From NCBI RefSeq assembly GCF_002197845.1, contig NZ_NIDE01000002.1, forward strand, positions 62,001-126,000: 64,000 nucleotides of DNA. Direction: 5' to 3'. Position numbers and translations under genes: made by a program. The notes beneath the pieces are model-generated. The model had not been told where the DNA came from, ran no database searches, and worked only from the letters and a program-made list of their open reading frames with translations. This DNA comes from Fimbriiglobus ruber (lineage in GTDB: Bacteria; Planctomycetota; Planctomycetia; Gemmatales; Gemmataceae). Shown here piece by piece: positions 35,294 to 42,065 of this stretch (its first letter is position 1; every line of letters begins with the position of its first letter).

Positions 35294-36349
35294 TTATTTC
35301 GCCGGCCGGTAGCCAGGCGGCGGGGTGACGACCTCGAAGTCCGAGCCCTTCACCTTCCGCAGTTCTTCGTGAATGATCGGGATGCGCTCGTCCGGGGCAC
35401 AAGACAGAGCCCAGTCGAGGCCGTTGTCGGCCACGAACATGCCGTAAGTCTTGAGTGCTTCAAGGACAGTTTTGACCTCGGGCGAGAACCCCGACGTGTC
35501 GAAGTCCTTGCGGAGCCGGAGGCGCTCGCCCATCCGCGGCAGGTTCGTATCCGTCAGGCGGCTCGCGAAGTGGGTGGCCGGGTAGGCGTACGCTTTACGA
35601 GATTTGACCACCGTGAACCGCAGCGCGTGTTCGATCTTCCCGCGCTTCAGTTCGTCGTACCGGATGATCGACGGGAAGATCGGCAGGCCGGCCGCGTCGG
35701 TCGACGTCCACCCGTCCGGGCGGAGTTTGTTCGACTTGAGGTCGAACACGGCGGAGCAGGCTGCTTGCCACCCGGCGTCCGTCTTCTTGATCTGGTAGAA
35801 CTCGTACAGCTTCCGGCCGACCGGGTCGACCACAACCGCGTGTCGGTCGCCGTCTTCCTTTAGCTTGTCGCGCTGGATGTCGTCGAGCGTGACGGCCGCG
35901 TGCTTCGGGTTCCGCTTGTAGTTCGCCGGCCACCCCTCGATCGGGATGACGTCCGGCACCGGGAACGGCCCCTTGTCGGATTCGTCCGGGTAGCTCACCA
36001 GTTTCACGTCGACTTTCTTCTGCCCCGGCGGGACGAGGACGAAGCCCATGTCCGGGTTGTACCGCAGTGGCTTGTTCGCGCCGATGCTCGCGACGATCGC
36101 CTTGGAACTCGGGTGGACCGGCCATTCGTCCACGAGCAGGTTCCACGGGTTGTCCGGCGGGAACACTTCGAGAGCAGAGCAGATCGCGTCGGCTTCCGGC
36201 GTGTTGAACGGGACGGGCGCCTTGATGGCGGGCATAGTCGCGGCCCGGATGCGGGCGAGCCGGGCCGGGTCCGTTTTGACGCCCGGGTCCGCGGCGAACG
36301 CACCAACCGATCCGCAGCCGACGACGAGTACGAGGAGCCAACGGATCAC
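35294..36349 (-). CDS. Secreted hypothetical protein
   Basis: A 351-residue exported protein with signal peptide (MIRWLLVLVVGCGSVGAFA). The mature part contains EVFPPDNPWNLLVDEWPVHPSS, LRYNPDMGFVLVP and HAVVVDPVGRKLYEFY, a pattern I have seen in secreted proteins of planctomycetes and acidobacteria but for which I know no function. The C-terminus (YGMFVADNGLDWALS) suggests a compact globular enzyme-like fold. Confidence 0.8.
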   Translation of the reverse strand: MIRWLLVLVVGCGSVGAFAADPGVKTDPARLARIRAATMPAIKAPVPFNTPEADAICSALEVFPPDNPWNLLVDEWPVHPSSKAIVASIGANKPLRYNPDMGFVLVPPGQKKVDVKLVSYPDESDKGPFPVPDVIPIEGWPANYKRNPKHAAVTLDDIQRDKLKEDGDRHAVVVDPVGRKLYEFYQIKKTDAGWQAACSAVFDLKSNKLRPDGWTSTDAAGLPIFPSIIRYDELKRGKIEHALRFTVVKSRKAYAYPATHFASRLTDTNLPRMGERLRLRKDFDTSGFSPEVKTVLEALKTYGMFVADNGLDWALSCAPDERIPIIHEELRKVKGSDFEVVTPPPGYRPAK

Positions 36350-36377
36350 GGGAAGCTCCGAAGTGAAGGTGAGGGCG

Positions 36378-36680
36378 TCACGCCCGCGGGGGTGGGGAAT
36401 TTGCGTATCGAGTCCAGGCCGAGTGGAAGTCGTTCTGAATCAGAGAGACGGCCGCACGGAGTAGGCGTATTTCGTCCCCGGCGCGGAGCCCGGCGGCTTC
36501 GTCCAGCGCCCGCGTAGCGTCCGAGGTCCGCCCCGCGACCGCGGACCGGGCCGCCTCGGTGATCAGGAACGCGCGGCGGCGCTCCACGGCGAACAGCGGG
36601 GCAAGATCCGCCTTACAACGGCGGCAGGCGGGGCCGGTGTCGTTCGATGCGCGGCAGCAGGGGCAGGTGACGGGGGGCAT
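36378..36680 (-). CDS. Small zinc-ribbon hypothetical protein
   Basis: A 100-residue protein. The N-terminal CPCC-x8-C-x2-C cluster (TCPCCRASNDTGPACRRCKAD) should bind one zinc. The remainder is a helical, Ala-rich TPR-like segment (EAARSAVAGRTSDATRALDE and on). It starts at ATG 36680 and lies upstream of the secreted hypothetical gene, 28 bp away, so the two may be co-transcribed. Confidence 0.7.
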   Translation of the reverse strand: MPPVTCPCCRASNDTGPACRRCKADLAPLFAVERRRAFLITEAARSAVAGRTSDATRALDEAAGLRAGDEIRLLRAAVSLIQNDFHSAWTRYANSPPPRA

Positions 36681-36699
36681 GGGCGAAAGTCCAGTGGAA

Positions 36700-36858
36700 G
36701 GCGAGCGGGGGACGTTAGTCCCCTGATTCTCAAAACGACTCCCTGATTCTGGATGTTTCCCGAAAATCAGGGACGAGGAACGGAAAATCCGGCACCTATC
36801 TCACGCAATCAGGGGGACGATGACCGGAGAATCAGGGGACTAACGTCCCCCGCTCGCC
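36700..36858. repeat. Dispersed palindromic element, copy B
   Basis: Perfect 32-bp inverted repeat (36700-36731 / 36827-36858), outer end GGCGAGCGGGGGACGTTAG and inner end CCCCTGATTCTC. It is the same family as 29086-29217. The interior again holds extra CCCTGATTCT/AATCAGGG units. The distal arm overlaps the Hsp70 stop codon by 1 bp. Confidence 0.9.
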
Positions 36859-38690
36859 TACGCATCTTCCAGGTAAAACAGCACGTCCGTTAGCTCGTTG
36901 CTGGCCACGGTCAGGTCGCCCCAAGCGCGGTCGGTGAGGGCGACGCGGACCCGCTCGGTCAGGCGGTCGAGTTCCGTCCGGTCCTCGGCCGACACCTTTT
37001 CGCGAACCCGCTCGGCCTTCTCCAGTAACGCCCGGGCCTGCACCGTTTCGCGCTGGCCCTCGGCCGGGCCGGTGGCGAGTTGCGGGGCGTCGAGGCTGCC
37101 CGCGAACGCCTCGGCGCCGACCGGGGCGTCGGCGGCCGTGTCACCGTCCTCCGTCATCGGTTCGTCACTGCTCCAAAGCCGGTCGAGCCGTGACCGGGCC
37201 GCTTCCCGCTCTTCGACAGCGAACCGGGCCAGCGCATTCTCGATCGCGATCTGCTTCTGCATCCCGGTCGCCTTCTCGCGGGCGGACACCTTGAGCGTCC
37301 CGTCCAGCGTCAGGTCGAGTTGAACGACGAGCTGGTTCCCGGCTGGCACCCGGGCCAGGCCCTCGATCAAGAACTTGCCGACGCGGTGGTTCCGCCGGAC
37401 ATCTTCGCTCTCGCCCTGGTAGACATCGATCTCGACGGTCGGCTGCGAGTCCGAGACGGTGCAAAAGATCTCGCTCCGGGACGCCGGGAGTGGCGTGTTC
37501 CGACGAATGATCGGGGCGAACTTGAACTCGTTCGGCCGGAACGTGAACTCGTCCGGGTAATCCAGGCACTTGATCCCGAGGGAGTGCGGGCTGATATCGA
37601 CCAGGACCGCGCCGACGTTCTGCCCGGCGACGATGGCCGCCTGGACGGCCGCCCCCATCGCCACACACAGGTCCGGGTGGACCTCCCGGTGGGCCGGCTG
37701 GCCGAGGCGGGCTTCGAGGAGCTGGCCAATTAGTGGCGTCCGCGTGCTGCCCCCGACCAACACCACCCGGGCGACCTGGGAGGCCGTCAGCCGGGCGTCG
37801 TCGAGCGACCGCTGGACGCATTCCATCGTCCGGTCGATCAGCGGCCGAATCAGCGTCTCGTACTCGGGCCGCTCGATCTCGGTACTCAGGTGCAGCGGGA
37901 CGCCATCCTTCTCGGCGATGAACTCTTCCTCGACCTTGGCGAACGCGTGGTCGGAGAGTTGCCGCTTGGCCGCCTCGGCCGCCCGGAGCAGCCGGGCCTT
38001 GGCCACGCGGTCTTCCCGCAGGTCGATCGCGTACATCTCCTTGAATTCGTCTGCCAGGTGGTTGAGCAGGAGGTCGTCGAAGTCGTCGCCGCCGAGGTGC
38101 GTGTCGCCGTGGCTGGCGAGAACCTCGAACACCCCGCCCTCGGCCTGAACAATCGACACGTCGAACGTCCCGCCCCCGAGGTCGTAGACCAGGAACCGCT
38201 CGGTGCCGGTCGGGTTCGGGGTGTACGTCAGGGCCGCGGCGGTCGGCTCGTTCAGGATGCGGACGACGTCCAGGCCGGCCAGCGCCCCGGCCTCCCGGGT
38301 GGCCTGCCGCTGGGAGTCGTTGAAGTACGCCGGGACGGTGATGACGGCTTTCACGACCGGCTTGCCGAGTTCCTGCTCGGCCGCGTCCTTGAGACGCCGG
38401 AGGATCATGGCCGAAATTTCTTGCGGGCGGAACTTCTGGTCCCCGATGTCGACCGTCACGTCCTCGCCCATCTTCCGCTTGATCGATTTGACGGTCCGGT
38501 CCGGGGCCAGGACGTACTGGTTCCGCGCGGCCTTACCCACGAGCAACCGGCCATCCTCGGCGATCCCGACGACCGACGGCAGGATCGGGTCGCCGTCCAC
38601 GTTCAACACCCGCGGCCGTCCGTCCTCGACGATCGCCACTTCGCTGTTCGTCGTCCCGAGGTCGATCCCGACGATGATGTCATCTGCCAT
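36858..38690 (-). CDS. Hsp70-family chaperone of a dedicated chaperone operon
   Basis: A 610-residue DnaK-like ATPase. The nucleotide-binding domain opens VGIDLGTTNSEVAIVEDG; it has the phosphate-2 loop VYDLGGGTFDVSI and adenosine motif VVLVGGSTRTPLI. The substrate domain follows (HSLGIKCLDYPD, IIRRNTPLPASRSEIFCTV, DLTLDGTLKVSAREKATG). The helical lid is short and there is no EEVD-like or Gly-rich tail, so it is slightly smaller than housekeeping DnaK. The HSLGI segment, unlike DnaK's LSLGIET, marks it as a divergent paralogue. ATG at 38690 with AGGACAC upstream. It is the last gene of a TPR-J-GrpE-Hsp70 operon. Confidence 0.92.
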   Translation of the reverse strand: MADDIIVGIDLGTTNSEVAIVEDGRPRVLNVDGDPILPSVVGIAEDGRLLVGKAARNQYVLAPDRTVKSIKRKMGEDVTVDIGDQKFRPQEISAMILRRLKDAAEQELGKPVVKAVITVPAYFNDSQRQATREAGALAGLDVVRILNEPTAAALTYTPNPTGTERFLVYDLGGGTFDVSIVQAEGGVFEVLASHGDTHLGGDDFDDLLLNHLADEFKEMYAIDLREDRVAKARLLRAAEAAKRQLSDHAFAKVEEEFIAEKDGVPLHLSTEIERPEYETLIRPLIDRTMECVQRSLDDARLTASQVARVVLVGGSTRTPLIGQLLEARLGQPAHREVHPDLCVAMGAAVQAAIVAGQNVGAVLVDISPHSLGIKCLDYPDEFTFRPNEFKFAPIIRRNTPLPASRSEIFCTVSDSQPTVEIDVYQGESEDVRRNHRVGKFLIEGLARVPAGNQLVVQLDLTLDGTLKVSAREKATGMQKQIAIENALARFAVEEREAARSRLDRLWSSDEPMTEDGDTAADAPVGAEAFAGSLDAPQLATGPAEGQRETVQARALLEKAERVREKVSAEDRTELDRLTERVRVALTDRAWGDLTVASNELTDVLFYLEDA

Positions 38691-38798
38691 GATGTGTCCT
38701 GTGAATATCTCGCTGTGGAGTCCGCGGGTCGCGTTCAACTTTTTTGAGGACGGGTGGGTCGGCGTTTCGGGCGACGGTGCCCGAGGCGAGTCCGATGC

Positions 38799-39704
38799 TC
38801 ATCTTACAACTTTCACCTGCGCGAATCGGAACAGTTTACCGCGCCACCGGTAGCCGCGGCGAACCTCCTCGGCCACCGTCCCGGACGGCTGATCGGGATC
38901 GGTGAGGACTTCGAGGACTTCCATCAACTCGGGGTCGAACACTTGCCCCACGCAGTCGATCGGCTCGATGTCGAACTGCGGCAACACGCGGTCGACGCGG
39001 CGGAGGCTCATCGCGTACCCGTCGCCCAGTCCGGCGAGCAGGGGTCGCAATTTCTCGTCCGCGGCCTCGGCTCGCTGGGCCCGCTCCGCGTCGGCCGCCT
39101 CGACGTCCTCGGCCCACTGGACCCACGCACCGTCGTTACCCGCCGGTGGTCGACCTGGCGCAGGAGCAGCTCCGAACATTCGCGCGAAGAATCCGGGGCG
39201 GTCCGTGGCTTCGGGGGCCGCGGGCTCGTCCGCCGGCGGCAGGTCCGGTGGCTCCGGGAGCGACGAGCCGGTCAGGTCTTCGAGCAGCGGTTCGAGGGCG
39301 GTCCGCGTCCGCTCGACCTGTCGGCCGGCGATCGTGAGGGCGTCCGCGATGTCGATTAGCGCCTTGACGAACGGGCGGACCGGCTCGTCCGGGTCGGCGG
39401 CTGGCTTCGCGGGCTGGTTTAGCAGCTTGAGGGCTTCGCAGGTCTGTTCGACGGCCGTGCGGGCCGCCCGCGTCTGCAAGTTGACCTCGTGCCGCAGCGC
39501 CACGAACTGCGCGACCACCGCGGCCAGGTCGACCGGCTCCGGGGCGAGTGCGGGTTCGCTCTCTGGGGGGGCGGCCGCCAGCGCGGTGAGCCACCCGCGG
39601 AAGTCGGCCAGGACGGCGTCGATCCGGTCGGGGGTCAGCGGGGCAGCTTCCCGGCGGCCGTCAGCAGAGAATTCAGCCCGAACCGGCGGCGCGGCGTCCG
39701 ACAT
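38799..39704 (-). CDS. GrpE-like nucleotide exchange factor with long N-terminal extension
   Basis: A 301-residue protein. The last about 60 residues carry the GrpE beta-wing signature: IEPIDCVGQVFDPELMEVLE, then GTVAEEVRRGYRWRGKLFRFAQVKV. Before it lies the expected long helical region (FVALRHEVNLQTRAARTAVEQ). An unusual acidic/proline-rich insertion around residues 150-200 contains GFFARMFG. Canonical GrpE is about 180-200 residues, so this form is enlarged. GAGGAGGTGAC is a strong ribosome-binding site inside the upstream J-protein gene, which it overlaps by 70 bp. It should recharge the adjacent Hsp70. Confidence 0.85.
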   Translation of the reverse strand: MSDAAPPVRAEFSADGRREAAPLTPDRIDAVLADFRGWLTALAAAPPESEPALAPEPVDLAAVVAQFVALRHEVNLQTRAARTAVEQTCEALKLLNQPAKPAADPDEPVRPFVKALIDIADALTIAGRQVERTRTALEPLLEDLTGSSLPEPPDLPPADEPAAPEATDRPGFFARMFGAAPAPGRPPAGNDGAWVQWAEDVEAADAERAQRAEAADEKLRPLLAGLGDGYAMSLRRVDRVLPQFDIEPIDCVGQVFDPELMEVLEVLTDPDQPSGTVAEEVRRGYRWRGKLFRFAQVKVVR

Positions 39705-39934
39705 GTCACCTCCTCGATGAGCCCTTCGATCGTGTCGCCGGCGCCCGTCTCGAACAGGCGGTATTTCGTCCGGGCGTCGACGTCCTTGATTTTCTCGTAC
39801 GCGGCCCGGATCGCCGCGAACCGCTCCGGGTGGTGTTCCGGGGTGAACTCCCGGATCAGCTCCAGGTACCGCTTGCGGAGCACGTCGTCCGTCGCGTCGA
39901 TCGGGACGCCGAGTGTTTCATACGGATCGGACAT
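39635..39934 (-). CDS. Minimal J-domain protein lacking the HPD motif
   Basis: A 99-residue protein: an almost bare J domain. Helix I (DPYETLGVPIDATDDVLRKR), helix II (YLELIREF) and helix III (PERFAAIRAAYEKIKD) are recognisable. The catalytic loop HPD, needed by known J proteins to trigger Hsp70 ATPase, reads T31-P32-E33. The short tail has no G/F or zinc domain. It lies 16 bp after the TPR gene and overlaps the GrpE-like gene by 70 bp. Either it works with a co-evolved Hsp70, or it binds without stimulating hydrolysis. Confidence 0.83.
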   Translation of the reverse strand: MSDPYETLGVPIDATDDVLRKRYLELIREFTPEHHPERFAAIRAAYEKIKDVDARTKYRLFETGAGDTIEGLIEEVTCRTPRRRFGLNSLLTAAGKLPR

Positions 39935-39950
39935 GGGTCGTGTCGCCTTA

Positions 39951-42065
39951 TTAAAACCCGCCGAAGAAGCGGCCGAAGTAATTCGGCGTAGCCTGTTCTT
40001 GGAGTTCCTGGATGCGGGCGAGGAGTTCCTTGTGCCGCGGCTCGGTACTCCGCTCCGCCAGGATCTTGGCGAGGGCCAGCACGTCGATCACCTTGTACGG
40101 CCGCGGCGCGTCGTCCGCCTTGGCGAACTCCACCTCGGCTTGCAGGAGGGGGAACACGGGGCTGGTCGGGAACCGCTGGCGGAGCTTGGTCGCGATCTTC
40201 GGCAACGCGGCCCACGCGCGCCGGTGGGCGAACGACTGGGCCAGGATCTCGAAATCGAGCAGCGGCCCCTCGCCGCTGGTGGCGGCGGTCAGCGCGAGGG
40301 TCTGGATCTTCTTCTCCTGCGTCTTCTGCCCGCGATACGTGAGCCCTTCCAGGAAATACTGGTCCCACGCGCCGTACAGCAAACTGACTTCCCGCGGCGT
40401 GGCCGAACCGGCCAGGGCAGCGGTGAGTGCCTGGTCGAACGGCTTCTTCGCCGCGGGCTTGAGTTTCGCGAGCGCGGCGTCGGCGGCCATGTACAGTGTG
40501 GCCGCGAGCCGCCCGCCGGGGGCACCCACGGCCCGGGCGCGGAACTCCTCGGCCGTGTCCGCCCGCCCCCTCTTGAGGGCGGTGATCGCCCGCAGCGAGA
40601 AATACCCGGCCGGCATGAACTCCTCGCACAGCTCGCGGCCCGCGTCCAACGTTTCGTCCGCGGCCGCCGGCGGGCCGTCGACCATCTGCCGCCGGGCCGC
40701 CGCGAGGTGTGCGAAGGCGGTGAGCGCGCGGAGAGTTCTGTCGAGCGGGTTGATCGCCAGCGCCCGCTTCCGCAGTTCGAGCGCTTCGGCCGCGTGGCCG
40801 GACTTGCCCAGCAGCTCGGCGAGCGAACTCGTCATCCCGATCGCGGTCGGGTTGTGTTCCAGGAACTTGCGGGCGACGGCCTCGGCCGAGGCGGGGATTT
40901 CCTCGTCCATGTACCAGTCGAACAACTCGCGGGCGGGCAGTTCCCAGGCCGGCGCCAGCTCGGCCGCCCGGCGCCAGTAGCCCGTGGGGTCCGGCGGTGC
41001 GGGTGGCGGCGGGCGGCGACCGCCACGGCCCCCGCGCCGCCCGCCGAACATGAACATGTAATCGTCTTCGTCGTCGTACCCGTCGTCGTAATCGCCGACC
41101 TCGACCGCGAGCTGGCCGAGCCGCTGGAGGATCGCGGCCCGCGCCCGCGCCAACACGTCCGCCGGCCACCCGGGCGGCCCCTTGGCCAGCCACGCCTCGT
41201 ACGCCGCCCAGTGCTTGATCGCTTCCTCTTGTGCCCCGTTCGCCTCGTAAATTTGCCCTTCGAGCCGGTGGAAGTCGGGGTCGTCGGTCGGCGGGCCGAA
41301 CGCCCGCCGGTACTTCGGCATGTCGGCCGGTTCGCCGTGGGTCAGGATCGCGCGGTAGAAGCAGCCCGCGAGCTTCGGGATCAGGGGGGCCAGCCCCTTG
41401 TTCATGCGGAAGAGCGGCAGGAGCTTGTCGACCTGGCGGAACGCGGACGCCAGCGGCTTGTCCCGGCTCAGGTCCGCGCGGAGTTGCCGCAGGCCGTCGG
41501 CGAGCGGGTCGGGGTGAAGGGCCAGGAATTGTTTCTCGATCGCCGCGGCGGCTTCCGGTCGTTGCGCGTCCTTGAACGCCTTATCGACCGCGGCCCGGAG
41601 CGGGGCCGCGAGGGCCGCCGGCATGCGGTCCGGGTTCAGCCGCTGGAAGTTCTCGATCGCCCGGGCGGTGTCGTTCGCCGCGTACGCCATCAATCCCCGG
41701 AGGAGAACCTTCCATTCGAGGAACGGCGATGTCAGTCCAATGGCCTGCAGTGCGTTCCGGGCGGCCTCGTCGTCGCCGGCTTCGTACTTGATGAACGCGA
41801 GCACGACGGCGTCGTACCCGCCGAGCATATCGGGGGGGACGTTGGACCGGATGCGACCGGCGATCGCCACGTCCGCCGGGTGCGGCGGCGGTGGGGGCGG
41901 CGGGGGCGGGACCGGGGGGCCGGCGGGTCGTTCGGGGGTGCGGGGGCGGGTGCGTGCCAAATTCGCGGCCTCGGGCCGTGTCTCGCTGCGGGATGGCGGG
42001 CGGTTCCGCGTCCCCCCTGTACTATAATTAAATCCCGCCACCCGACTACGGGCCAGATGCGACAT
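39951..42065 (-). CDS. Large TPR protein heading the chaperone operon
   Basis: Up to 704 residues, nearly all helical, with degenerate tetratricopeptide-like repeats (e.g. ALELRKRALAINPLDRTLRAL, LAKILAERSTEPRHKELLAR). It has a proline tract near residue 55, an acidic Asp/Tyr patch (DYDDGYDDEDDYMF, about 345) and a Gly/Arg patch right after it. No signal peptide. The start at 42065 shares CATG with the divergent gene at 42064, and its first about 15 codons contain a -10-like box, so the true start is probably further in; candidates include GTG/ATG codons around residues 66-80. Likely a client-recruiting or scaffold subunit for the Hsp70 set; inference from context. Confidence 0.8.
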   Translation of the reverse strand: MSHLARSRVAGFNYSTGGTRNRPPSRSETRPEAANLARTRPRTPERPAGPPVPPPPPPPPPHPADVAIAGRIRSNVPPDMLGGYDAVVLAFIKYEAGDDEAARNALQAIGLTSPFLEWKVLLRGLMAYAANDTARAIENFQRLNPDRMPAALAAPLRAAVDKAFKDAQRPEAAAAIEKQFLALHPDPLADGLRQLRADLSRDKPLASAFRQVDKLLPLFRMNKGLAPLIPKLAGCFYRAILTHGEPADMPKYRRAFGPPTDDPDFHRLEGQIYEANGAQEEAIKHWAAYEAWLAKGPPGWPADVLARARAAILQRLGQLAVEVGDYDDGYDDEDDYMFMFGGRRGGRGGRRPPPPAPPDPTGYWRRAAELAPAWELPARELFDWYMDEEIPASAEAVARKFLEHNPTAIGMTSSLAELLGKSGHAAEALELRKRALAINPLDRTLRALTAFAHLAAARRQMVDGPPAAADETLDAGRELCEEFMPAGYFSLRAITALKRGRADTAEEFRARAVGAPGGRLAATLYMAADAALAKLKPAAKKPFDQALTAALAGSATPREVSLLYGAWDQYFLEGLTYRGQKTQEKKIQTLALTAATSGEGPLLDFEILAQSFAHRRAWAALPKIATKLRQRFPTSPVFPLLQAEVEFAKADDAPRPYKVIDVLALAKILAERSTEPRHKELLARIQELQEQATPNYFGRFFGGF
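42023..42028 (+). promoter_or_regulatory. -10 box of the GH38-like gene
   Basis: Perfect TATAAT within an AT-rich island (ACTATAATTAAA) in otherwise GC-rich sequence, 35 bp before the ATG at 42064. No good -35 is visible. It overlaps the annotated N-terminal codons of the divergent TPR gene. Confidence 0.5.
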
